A stretch of DNA of 64,000 nt, from assembly GCF_006149005.1 (NCBI RefSeq), contig NZ_VBSL01000001.1, positions 806,001 to 870,000 of the forward strand, given 5' to 3'. Every line of letters begins with the position of its first letter. Positions within the stretch are counted from its first letter, which is position 1. The stretch is from Larkinella sp. C7. Lineage in GTDB: Bacteria; Bacteroidota; Bacteroidia; Cytophagales; Spirosomataceae. Below, in pieces: positions 40,523 through 48,929 of the stretch. Under the pieces are notes generated by a model that worked only from the letters and a program-made list of their open reading frames with translations, was not told where the DNA came from and ran no database searches. A program made the position numbers and the translations under genes.

Positions 40523-41860
40523 TTAGGGCGCTTGCGACAGCCAGCCCGTTAGGCCGGTGGTGTGCCGCACCAGTTGGAACGATCCGAAGACGCCCAAAAC
40601 ATCGACAGCCGATCCGGAGGGCAGTCTTTCGATAACCGCGGCTTGTGAACTGGCCGATTCCAGCAGATCGGTCCCAACGGGCAAGGACGCCCGGCGCAAC
40701 ACCCGCCGGGCCGGTTCAACAACGCTGCTGGCGACATAGCCCCTTACCCCATCCGGCAATTCAACCCGCAGCCACGTTGCTGTTCCGCCCGCAATGGTAA
40801 ATGCAGAAGAACGCGGCAAGGTGCGCAGAATGGGGGCATCACCGTTGGGCGATTGACGGACCACGGCCCGGGTGGACGAAATGCGAACGGAGTCGCCCAG
40901 CGTTTCGGCGGCAAGCAGGGACTGACGCGCCGGACCGGTTCCGCGCCGGACAAAAGGCAGCGGATCGACGGCACCCGTATTGGAACTGTAAATGCCAAAA
41001 TGCAGGTGCGGACCGGTCGTTCGGGCGTTGCCGGTATTGCCCACAAAACCCACGGTGTCGCCCACCGAAACCTTCTGTCCCTGCTGAACGGCCTGCGAAT
41101 CCAGGTGGGCGTAATACAGCGTCTGGTTCCGCCGGGCGTCCGATACATAAACCACATTCCCACCCAGGTTATTGGTCCCTACCCGGGAAATATACCCGTC
41201 GGATGCAGAAATAGCCGGAGTGCCACGGGGGGCAAAAATGTCGATGCCCTCGTGCCGACGACGCCCCGCATCGCGCGGAACGCCGAAGTAACTGCTGATC
41301 TGGCGACTATCGCGACCGACAACCGGAAAACTCAGGATCGGTTCGCGGGTGATGGAAAGCGTGTAGCGGCCACTGCGTAATAACTCAGGCTGAATCCGGA
41401 CGAGGTGGGTGCGCGTTCGGCGGATTTCCAGCTCTAACTGATTGGTATCAGCTTTGGCGGACGATAGCCGGTCGGGGTCCCGGTTACTTTCGTTCAGTTC
41501 AAAAACGTCGATGAAGACCTGCACCGGCTCCTGCCCCTGCACATCGACTTTGATGATGAATTTGTCGCCCCGCTGTCCGTTCAGGCGATAACCGAGCGCA
41601 AAAGGGCGGGAAGACGAGAAATAACCGCTTTCGCGGTACGGCACCGTGATAAGCACCGAATCTTTCAAAGCCCGGTCGGCCGTCGTCAGCCAGTCAGTGC
41701 CTAAAGCCGTACGTTCCAGCCGGGCATCGCGCAGTGACTGGGCGTATTGATCGTGCGGTGATGCCGACCGAAACAATTTGCCCGGCCCGACACTTGTGCA
41801 GGCTCCCAGCAGACTCAGTATGGCGCAAGAGAGAAGTCGGTTGATGAAAGAGAAGTTCAT
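40523..41860 (-). CDS. M23 peptidase (LytM/EnvC-type) with C-terminal SH3-like domains
   Basis: A 445-residue lipoprotein (lipobox LLGAC, about residue 21). Residues about 190-310 form the LytM domain with the zinc-binding motifs HEGIDIFAPRGTP and GPHLHFGIY, so catalytic activity is expected. The C-terminus carries two SH3-like repeats (AVVRQSPNGDAPILRTLPRSSAF and LLESASSQAAVIERLPSGSAV) that would bind peptidoglycan. It should cut peptide cross-links during wall remodelling. The upstream gap to the divergent side is short and shows no clear promoter. Confidence 0.9.
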   Translation of the reverse strand: MNFSFINRLLSCAILSLLGACTSVGPGKLFRSASPHDQYAQSLRDARLERTALGTDWLTTADRALKDSVLITVPYRESGYFSSSRPFALGYRLNGQRGDKFIIKVDVQGQEPVQVFIDVFELNESNRDPDRLSSAKADTNQLELEIRRTRTHLVRIQPELLRSGRYTLSITREPILSFPVVGRDSRQISSYFGVPRDAGRRRHEGIDIFAPRGTPAISASDGYISRVGTNNLGGNVVYVSDARRNQTLYYAHLDSQAVQQGQKVSVGDTVGFVGNTGNARTTGPHLHFGIYSSNTGAVDPLPFVRRGTGPARQSLLAAETLGDSVRISSTRAVVRQSPNGDAPILRTLPRSSAFTIAGGTATWLRVELPDGVRGYVASSVVEPARRVLRRASLPVGTDLLESASSQAAVIERLPSGSAVDVLGVFGSFQLVRHTTGLTGWLSQAP

Positions 41861-41910
41861 TGATGAGCAGTCGTTTGATTAATAAACGGCTACTCTGGCT
41901 GCAAGGTTTA

Positions 41911-42693
41911 TTATTTGCCCATCCAGACTTTAAAATCACTTACCTTCTCGCGGCTAACGATGGCTTCTTTTTCGAATACCGGTTTCAGCGTAAGAGAAAG
42001 GCGGTTTCCGAAATACGGCTGAATCTGTTCAACGGTGCTGTGGGTAACGATGACACCCCGGTTGATGCGAAAAAACATACCCGGATCCAGCGCATCCTCC
42101 AGTTCGTCGAGGGTGTAGTCGATCAGGTATTTCTGATTATTCCAGGTTTTGAAAAAGCTAAACCGTTCGTCGGTAAAGAAAAAAGCAATGTCCTGCACCT
42201 CAATCGAAAGCAGCCGCTGCCCCAGCCGCACCAGAAACCGTCGCCGGTATTCCTTCGGCTGTTGCAATTGCAGTTCGCGCAGGAGTTTATCCAAATTGAA
42301 AGCCGGAGCGGATGGGGCACTGACTTCCTGCCGCCGAACTTTCAAATCACGGAATTTTTTCAGACTGCGCTGTAAATCATCCTTCTGAATCGGTTTCAAC
42401 AAATAGTCGATGCTGTTGACTTTAAAAGCCTGGAGTGCATATTCGTCGTAGGAAGTCGTAAAAATAACCGTACTGTTCACCTCCACCTGCTCGAATATTT
42501 CGAAGCTCTGCCCATCGGCCAGTTCAATATCCATGAAAATCAGGTCGGGGGCCGGGTTGTTTTTGAGCCAGCCGACGGTATCTTCAATGCTGGCCGTGAT
42601 ACCCGCCACTTCGAGCGTCGGGTCCACTTCCTGCACCAGTTTTCGCAACTTGCGCACCGCCAGATCCTCGTCTTCAACAATCAATACCTTCAT
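41911..42693 (-). CDS. Orphan LytTR response regulator
   Basis: A 260-residue regulator. The receiver domain (about 1-120) has the phospho-Asp in LIFMDIELADGQS and the Lys in YLLKPI. The LytTR domain spans about 150-255 (RFLVRLGQRLLSIEVQDIAFF, FRINRGVIVTHSTVEQIQPYFG). No kinase gene is adjacent, unlike the regulator at 26982, so its partner lies elsewhere in the genome. An inverted repeat at 42729-42769 sits in front of it. Confidence 0.93.
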   Translation of the reverse strand: MKVLIVEDEDLAVRKLRKLVQEVDPTLEVAGITASIEDTVGWLKNNPAPDLIFMDIELADGQSFEIFEQVEVNSTVIFTTSYDEYALQAFKVNSIDYLLKPIQKDDLQRSLKKFRDLKVRRQEVSAPSAPAFNLDKLLRELQLQQPKEYRRRFLVRLGQRLLSIEVQDIAFFFTDERFSFFKTWNNQKYLIDYTLDELEDALDPGMFFRINRGVIVTHSTVEQIQPYFGNRLSLTLKPVFEKEAIVSREKVSDFKVWMGK

Positions 42694-42728
42694 CAGAATA
42701 ATTTTTCAGGAAACAACAGCAAGTAATG

Positions 42729-42769
42729 GCATTTCGGCCAATTTCTAAAAAGAATCCTGACCGAAATGC
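42729..42769. promoter_or_regulatory. Inverted repeat ahead of the orphan LytTR gene
   Basis: GCATTTCGG (42729-42737) pairs perfectly with CCGAAATGC (42761-42769), with an inner TTCT/AGAA. TTTTT follows on the plus strand. It lies 36 bases upstream of the regulator start and downstream of the permease stop; it could be a weak terminator or a dimeric operator. Confidence 0.4.
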
Positions 42770-42820
42770 TTTTTCTGATGGGTGTATTGCGAAAACCGGT
42801 GAAGGAATTGTGCCGCAGCC

Positions 42821-44284
42821 TTAATTCTTCCGCCCACGCGAGGTCATGAAATAGATCGGGACGCCCAGACCGGCAATCAACAATCCCATGCCGGTATTGA
42901 ATGTTTTTTCTTTCAGCAGAATCAGGCAGATGGTCACCCCGGCCAGGATGTAGAGCGCCGGCACCAGCGGATATCCAAAGGCTTTGTAGGGTCGCTCGGC
43001 ATTGGGTTCTTTGCGACGAAGCAGAAAAAGACCACCGATGGTAATGATGTAGAACACCAACGAAGTGAAAGTACAATAATCCAGCAAATCGCCGTACGTT
43101 CCTGACAAACAAAGGACAGACGCCCAGCCGCACTGCAGCCAAAGCGCAATACCGGGGACGGAATTTTTGTTGAGTTGGGCCGCGGTTTTCAGAAAAAGCC
43201 CTTCTTTCGCCATGGCGTAATAGAGCCGGGCTCCCGACAGAATCAGGCCGTTGTTGCAGCCGAAGGTTGACACCATGATCAAAACCGCCATGATGGCCAC
43301 GGCCACATCCCCGAAAATCAGCGAAACCGAAGCTGTTGCCACGCGGTCGTAGGAAGCAAACTGAATGCCCCGGCCCACCACATCCGCAGCACTGGGCGAT
43401 CCCTGCAAGGGCAGCAGCGAGAGATAGGCAATATTGGCCAGCACGTAAATGGTGGTTACCATCAGCGTTCCCACGAACAAACTCAGGGGTATGTTCCGGC
43501 GCGGATTGCGGATTTCGCCGGCAATGAACGTCACGTTATTCCACGAATCGGCTGAGAAAAGCGACCCGATCATCGAAACGCCCAACGCCAGCAGCAATGC
43601 CATGCCGCCGAGCGACACCACGGAGCCATCGGCCGTCGTTTGGGTAGCCGCCCAGGCATTCTGGAAGTTCGCCGAGAGCGTTCCGGTTTTTGAGCCAACG
43701 CCGATGCCCACGACAATCAAACCCAGAAGAGCCAGTAATTTCGCCGACGTAAACACGTTCTGAATCAGCTTCCCACTTTGAATACCCTGGCTGTTGATCC
43801 AGGTTAGCAACACCACACTGCCAATGGCAAAGAGCGCCGACGCCTTGATGGGAAAACTCCCGATGCTAAACAGGATATTTTCGGGATTCAAGGCCGGTAT
43901 AAAAACCGCCGTAAACTTGGTAAAGGCCACCGCAACGGCGGCAATGGTTCCCGTTTGAATCACGGCAAAAACCGTCCAGCCATATACAAACCCGAGCAGT
44001 GAGCCATACGCCCGCTGGATGTACACAAACTGGCCGCCCGCTTTGGGCATCATACCGGCCAATTCGCCGTAACTCAAAGCCGCCGTAACGGTAATGACGC
44101 CCGTCAACACCCAGAGTAACAGCAACCAACCTGCCGATCCGACGTTGCGGGACATATCGGCGCTGACGATAAAAATACCGGAACCAATCATCGACCCCGA
44201 TACGAGCAGGGTAGCATCGATGAACCCCAGCGAGCGTTTTAACTCAGTTTTTTCTTCGGTTAACGGGTTTGCGTAATCAGACAT
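42821..44284 (-). CDS. APC family amino acid permease
   Basis: A 487-residue transporter with about twelve hydrophobic segments. The amino acid/polyamine/organocation features are SGSMIGSGIFIVSADM near the start of helix 1, AGMMPKAGGQFVYIQRAYGSLLGFVYGW in helices 2-3, and the helix-6 region DSWNNVTFIAGEIRNPRRNIP. It resembles the LAT-like branch of bacterial APC transporters. Substrate probably a neutral amino acid; not certain. Confidence 0.9.
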   Translation of the reverse strand: MSDYANPLTEEKTELKRSLGFIDATLLVSGSMIGSGIFIVSADMSRNVGSAGWLLLLWVLTGVITVTAALSYGELAGMMPKAGGQFVYIQRAYGSLLGFVYGWTVFAVIQTGTIAAVAVAFTKFTAVFIPALNPENILFSIGSFPIKASALFAIGSVVLLTWINSQGIQSGKLIQNVFTSAKLLALLGLIVVGIGVGSKTGTLSANFQNAWAATQTTADGSVVSLGGMALLLALGVSMIGSLFSADSWNNVTFIAGEIRNPRRNIPLSLFVGTLMVTTIYVLANIAYLSLLPLQGSPSAADVVGRGIQFASYDRVATASVSLIFGDVAVAIMAVLIMVSTFGCNNGLILSGARLYYAMAKEGLFLKTAAQLNKNSVPGIALWLQCGWASVLCLSGTYGDLLDYCTFTSLVFYIITIGGLFLLRRKEPNAERPYKAFGYPLVPALYILAGVTICLILLKEKTFNTGMGLLIAGLGVPIYFMTSRGRKN

Positions 44285-44557
44285 ACAGGGGTTGTGAGCT
44301 TGAAAAGGTTGGAATCGGAAGATAAAGAAAAAAACTGCGATTCGGCAAAACCGGTCTGAAAAACAAGTTTTGGGTCCTCAAAACAACCTGTCAGCGCGTA
44401 TTGACGCTTTCTGATGCGATTTTTACCTTTTGATTGAACGGTCGGTTCCTGTCGGGAAATGTAGTTTTTTTGACGCATTCCGACACCGCCAAACCCACCC
44501 GCACCCGCTTAATTTGTGTCTGTAAACACGAATACTTCTCATTAATTTTCCTCTTGT

Positions 44558-45532
44558 ATGAAAAAAGTACTGCGCATTGTGCTGATCGTAGTCGGCTTTG
44601 TCGTCGTTGGCTTGCTGGGCTTTGTCAGTTTCGTTGCCGTCCGTGGCATTCCCACTTACGACCCTCCCGTGGTTCAGGAAATGACCATCGAAGCTACCCC
44701 GGCCCGGCTGGAACGGGGTGCCAAGATTGCCCAGATGCATTGTATTGCCTGCCATGCCGATGCTGATAACCAACTCACAGGCAGACACATGAACGACCTT
44801 CCCAGTATGTTTGGAACGGTTTACTCCATGAACATTACGCAGGATAAAACCGTCGGAATTGGCAACTGGACCGATGGGGAACTGCTCCACTTTTTGCGAA
44901 CCGGCGTCCGTAAAAACGGCACCTTCGCCGGGATCATGCCGAAATTTGCGACCATGGCCGACGAAGACCTGAAATCGGTCGTGGTCTGGCTCCGCTCGGA
45001 TGCGGCTCCGGTACAAGCCTCCGGCAAAGAAGCTCCTCCATCCGAATTTTCGCTATTCACCAAGCTACTGGCCAATACCGTCATCAAACCGCTCCCCTAC
45101 CCGGAAAAGCCCATTGTGATTCCGGATAGCACCGACGAAGTGGCATTCGGGCGTTACGTAGCCGACGGTTTGGGAACCTGCTATGCCTGCCATTCGGCCG
45201 ATTTCACCAAACAAAATCCCCTAACCCCCGAGTTGTCAGCGGGGTATTACGGCGGTGGAAACGAGATGAAAACGCCCGATGGCAAACCCATTTTTACGTC
45301 CAATCTCACCTTTGACGAAGAAACTGGAATCGGCAAAAAATACACGAAAGCGCAGTTCATCCAGGCCGTCAAAGCCTGTGTGCGGCCGGATGGCAGCCTG
45401 ATTCGCTCGCCAATGTTCCCGCACCAGATGACCGACTATGAAGTGGGAGCGATTTATGAGTACCTCAAAACGGTGCCTAAAATCAAGAACGACGTTGCCG
45501 GCAAGGAGAAAGAAGCCCTCGCCAGCAACTAA
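44558..45532 (+). CDS. Membrane-anchored dihaem cytochrome c
   Basis: A 324-residue protein. An N-terminal helix (VLRIVLIVVGFVVVGLLGFVSFVAV) anchors it in the inner membrane. Two c-type haem motifs are present: CIACHA (about residue 66) and CYACHS (about residue 209), with later Met candidates as sixth ligands. The layout is that of the cytochrome subunits that take electrons from periplasmic gluconate or alcohol dehydrogenases. In this genome it could serve the PVC-type dehydrogenases; that link is inference. The convergent GH20 gene stops nine bases away. Confidence 0.9.
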   Translation: MKKVLRIVLIVVGFVVVGLLGFVSFVAVRGIPTYDPPVVQEMTIEATPARLERGAKIAQMHCIACHADADNQLTGRHMNDLPSMFGTVYSMNITQDKTVGIGNWTDGELLHFLRTGVRKNGTFAGIMPKFATMADEDLKSVVVWLRSDAAPVQASGKEAPPSEFSLFTKLLANTVIKPLPYPEKPIVIPDSTDEVAFGRYVADGLGTCYACHSADFTKQNPLTPELSAGYYGGGNEMKTPDGKPIFTSNLTFDEETGIGKKYTKAQFIQAVKACVRPDGSLIRSPMFPHQMTDYEVGAIYEYLKTVPKIKNDVAGKEKEALASN

Positions 45533-45540
45533 ATCGGGGC

Positions 45541-47895
45541 TTACTCCACCGTAATTTCATCCGCCATGACCCAGGCCTCTTTGCCAGCCTGGGTCATTCC
45601 GGTGGGTACTTTTCCTACATTTCGGGCCATGATTCGCACATACCGACACGTCACCGGTTCAAAAGTGATCGTCTGGCGGATGATGGCCTTTTTTCCGCGT
45701 TCCGTCGGGTCCATCGACACGGTTTTGACGGTACGGAACGTCTGGCCATCGTCCGAAACGGCAACCTCGACCTGCTTTGGCAACAGAATGGCCCCGGCAG
45801 TGGCTTTTACCAATCCAATCCTCACCAACTGAATCGACTTCGGTTCGGCCAGGTCCAGGGTGGCCGTCAGGTCGGCGGTTTTCACACCGGCCACGTTTTG
45901 CATTTCCTCCAGATAGCCAATGGTGGTCCCGTAGCGACCGTCAATGACTATCGATGGGTCTATATTTTTCGGCCGGGTTGGTGGCGTGGCGAATTGGATC
46001 GATTTACCGGTTGCTTTGGAAACCGCAAAGTCCCACGCTTGCACATCGCCAATCACCGCACCGCCTTTTACCGCAACGGCTTTCACCGTCGTGGGTTTTG
46101 TCAGGTCGAACGGGCGATCATACCGAACAGATTGGGCCGTAGGCGTCGAGCCATCGGTCGAATACCGGATTTCGGCGGTTTCTTCCTGCGTTGTCAAGGA
46201 AACCTGCAACGTTCCATCTGGCTGCGGACGGGTTTCGGCCACCACATCATAATAAGCCCGTGAATACGAAACCCCCAGCGCATCCAGTCGTTTGAAGAGA
46301 ACCGGAAGCCGCCGGGTGAAGTCCGGCCAGTTCTTCTGATCGAGGGGTGTCCACACCACTTCGGCCACGGCAGCCGCCCGCGGCCAGACCATATATTCGA
46401 CCTGATTGGCGGTTTTGAGGTATTCCGTCCAGACGTTGGCCTGCGCACCGATGAGGTGTTTTTGAGCCGTGGCCGGTAGATCAGCCGGTGTTGGATCATA
46501 CGAATACGTTTTTTCGAGGGGTGTAAACCGGCCAAAAGCCAGCGGTTCCTGCGACCGATCGGCCTGGTAATGATCCAGATACAGAAAGTTGCCGGGTGTC
46601 ATGATCACATCGTGATTCTGCCGGGCGGCTTTCAAACCACCGTCGATGCCGCGCCAGCTCATGACGGTTGCACCCGGCGATACCCGGATGGCCGGACTGT
46701 TCCCTTCCAGAATTTCATCCCAGCCAATGGTTTTCCAGCCTTTGGATGTCACCCATTTATCAATTCGGGAAATAAAATAACGCTGCAACTGATTCTCGTT
46801 TTTCAGTTTGAGCTTCTTCATCAGGTTCTGACAGAACGGGCTTTTTTTCCAGGAAATTTTCGGGCATTCGTCACCACCGATGTGAATATAGGGGCCGGGG
46901 AATAACGTCATCACCTCCGACAGCACATCTTCCAGAAAAGTAAACGTCCGGTCGTAAGGGCACAAAACGTCCGTGAAGATCCCCCATTTGGTGGCGGTTT
47001 CGTAGGGGCCTCCCGAACAGCCGAACTCCGGATAAGCCGCTAAAATGGCCAGGGCGTGACCCGGCATTTCTATTTCAGGAATAATAGTTACATATTTGGA
47101 TTTCGCATACCGCACCACCTCGCGCACTTCATCCTGCGTATAGAAACCGCCGTACGATTGACCGTCAAACTGTTGTGGATCTGATTCATAATAGTGGCCA
47201 ATGAGGGTTTCCTTCCGCCGACTACCGACCTGAGTCAATTTGGGGTATTTTTTTATTTCGATCCGCCAGCCCTGATCGTCGGTCAGGTGCCAGTGAAATG
47301 TGTTGAATTTATGCAGAGCCAACAGGTCGATGTATTTTTTGATGAACGAAACCGGGAAGAAGTGTCGGGCGACATCCAGGTGCAGCCCCCGGTAACCGTA
47401 GCGGGGTTTATCCTCAATGTGGCAAGCGGGAACTGACCACTTAACCGACAGGTCGGCGGGTGTGGAACGGAAGATTTCGGGCGGCAGAAGTTGATACAGC
47501 GATTGGATGGCGTAAAAAAAACCAGCCGGTTTGGTCGCTTCTATCGTTATAGTAGTGGTGGTAACGTCAATCCGGTAACCTTCGTCGCCCAGATTCGCGT
47601 CAGAAACCGGCAAAAAAGCGAGCAAAGTGCCGGTTGGCGTCGCTCCGGGCCGATTTTCCGTTCGCAGTAAAAAACCGGTAGCGGCCTGAAGTTGACGGAT
47701 AAACGGATCAGCCAACGATTTCAGCTCGGCGTTGTCCGGGGGAAACCGGACGGTGGTTTCGCTGCTGAAAATAAACCGGCCGTCAAGAACTTCCATTTTG
47801 GCCGGTTTGGGAATGATCTGGAAGTGCTGATCCGACTGGCCAAAGCCGGAAAAAGACAGCAGTAAACCCAGCCACAGACCGACAATTCGAGGCAT
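45541..47895 (-). CDS. Beta-N-acetylhexosaminidase, GH20, with C-terminal F5/8-like domain
   Basis: A 784-residue exported enzyme from the ATG at 47895, which opens with a signal peptide; the longer frame to 47997 overlaps the divergent gene. Order: GH20b domain (about 20-150), GH20 catalytic barrel (about 150-510) with KFNTFHWHLTDDQGWRIEI and the catalytic pair in YIHIGGDECPK (Asp-Glu), a chitobiase C-terminal-like domain (EIRYSTDGSTPTAQSVRYD), and a F5/8 type C-like carbohydrate-binding domain to the end. It removes terminal GlcNAc or GalNAc from glycans and would work with the sialidase at 57884. Confidence 0.95.
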   Translation of the reverse strand: MPRIVGLWLGLLLSFSGFGQSDQHFQIIPKPAKMEVLDGRFIFSSETTVRFPPDNAELKSLADPFIRQLQAATGFLLRTENRPGATPTGTLLAFLPVSDANLGDEGYRIDVTTTTITIEATKPAGFFYAIQSLYQLLPPEIFRSTPADLSVKWSVPACHIEDKPRYGYRGLHLDVARHFFPVSFIKKYIDLLALHKFNTFHWHLTDDQGWRIEIKKYPKLTQVGSRRKETLIGHYYESDPQQFDGQSYGGFYTQDEVREVVRYAKSKYVTIIPEIEMPGHALAILAAYPEFGCSGGPYETATKWGIFTDVLCPYDRTFTFLEDVLSEVMTLFPGPYIHIGGDECPKISWKKSPFCQNLMKKLKLKNENQLQRYFISRIDKWVTSKGWKTIGWDEILEGNSPAIRVSPGATVMSWRGIDGGLKAARQNHDVIMTPGNFLYLDHYQADRSQEPLAFGRFTPLEKTYSYDPTPADLPATAQKHLIGAQANVWTEYLKTANQVEYMVWPRAAAVAEVVWTPLDQKNWPDFTRRLPVLFKRLDALGVSYSRAYYDVVAETRPQPDGTLQVSLTTQEETAEIRYSTDGSTPTAQSVRYDRPFDLTKPTTVKAVAVKGGAVIGDVQAWDFAVSKATGKSIQFATPPTRPKNIDPSIVIDGRYGTTIGYLEEMQNVAGVKTADLTATLDLAEPKSIQLVRIGLVKATAGAILLPKQVEVAVSDDGQTFRTVKTVSMDPTERGKKAIIRQTITFEPVTCRYVRIMARNVGKVPTGMTQAGKEAWVMADEITVE

Positions 47896-47950
47896 GCACA
47901 CAAGCAGTTGAGTTTTTAATCGGTTAAAAGTACATAAAACCAGTTCGAAC

Positions 47951-48553
47951 GTGCTACAGTTTTTTCTCATTACCAGCTTATTGATACTGACCTGCACGCA
48001 AAGCTTCTGCCAGACGGTAAATCAAAAATACGAAATCGATATCGCCGGTTTTCGCGTCGGAACAATGACGGTTGCCCAGATTACCAGCCCCGGCTCAGTG
48101 GTTTACGACCAGATCAGCGACGTTGAATTCTGGTTTTTCGGAAAAATAAAGGTCTATTACAAAACCGTTTCCCGCCACGATCCAACCTCCCGCCAGCTCC
48201 TGCATTCCGACATCGACGCGCTGTCCAATCACGGAAATTACCAGTCCGACATTGTCTGGAAAAAAGACCACTATGACATCAACGTCAGGCAGTACAAATA
48301 TGAACGAAAAGCGATTGAACCGAACCCGATCGATTTTACCACCATGCGGCTTTATTTTGAAGAACCGGTGGGTCGCACCCGGGTTTTTGCGGAATACTTT
48401 GGTAATTACGCCACCATCGAACCCACAAAAAAAGGGAGTTACCGCATTCGGATCGATGATCGGGAAGATGAGTACTTTTATGTGAAAGGAAAATTGGTAA
48501 AGATCATAAAAAAGAACCCAATCAAGAACTTCGTAATACGATCGATTGAATAA
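47951..48553 (+). CDS. DUF6134 family secreted protein
   Basis: A 200-residue protein with a GTG start and signal peptide (FFLITSLLILTCTQSFC). The mature part has the DUF6134 pattern: YEIDIAGFRVGTMTVAQ, FFGKIKVYYKTVSRHDPTSRQLLHSDIDALSNHG, and EEYFYVKGKLVKI-like strands near the end. Function unknown. It is divergent from the GH20 gene across a 55-base gap. Confidence 0.75.
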   Translation: MLQFFLITSLLILTCTQSFCQTVNQKYEIDIAGFRVGTMTVAQITSPGSVVYDQISDVEFWFFGKIKVYYKTVSRHDPTSRQLLHSDIDALSNHGNYQSDIVWKKDHYDINVRQYKYERKAIEPNPIDFTTMRLYFEEPVGRTRVFAEYFGNYATIEPTKKGSYRIRIDDREDEYFYVKGKLVKIIKKNPIKNFVIRSIE

Positions 48554-48664
48554 GTACGCAATGGCAGCATTTTATTACCCATCGCCTGTTTTCAATAAAA
48601 CATTATAAAAAAGATAGAAAATATACCACATTTAATTCCTTAATTCCAGCAATAATCTTTAAAA

Positions 48665-48701
48665 AATTTTGACAATTTTAATATTATCAAAATTATATTT
48701 G
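48665..48701 (+). promoter_or_regulatory. SusC/SusD operon promoter with dyad
   Basis: TTTG (48668-48671) and TATATTTG (48694-48701) match the Bacteroidota -33 and -7 boxes, 22 bases apart. The -33 box lies within an inverted repeat, AATTTTGA (48665-48672) with TCAAAATT (48687-48694), whose right arm touches the -7 box. The leader to the start at 48930 is over 200 bases. The rest of the 376-base gap 48554-48929 shows nothing further. Confidence 0.65.
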
Positions 48702-48929
48702 CACTTCAAGAATAAGTACCTATAATTGCATCGTCAGTTTTTCTGACGCCTTACAAAACCAGCAGGCCCAAACCATCTCCGGCAAACTTCCCGGTTTGCT
48801 GCCCTTTTTCGTCCCATTCTGAACAAGTCGTGCAGTCTCCTTGTCGTGAGGAGCGCAGAACGGCTATTGCCTGTACTCAACACACCCATTCTTTCTTTCT
48901 TCCATTTTTATAACCCAAACTATTCAAAA

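Noticed and set aside
47896-47997. Longer GH20 start
   Set aside because: It would overlap the divergent DUF6134 gene and would put 34 residues ahead of a perfect signal peptide.
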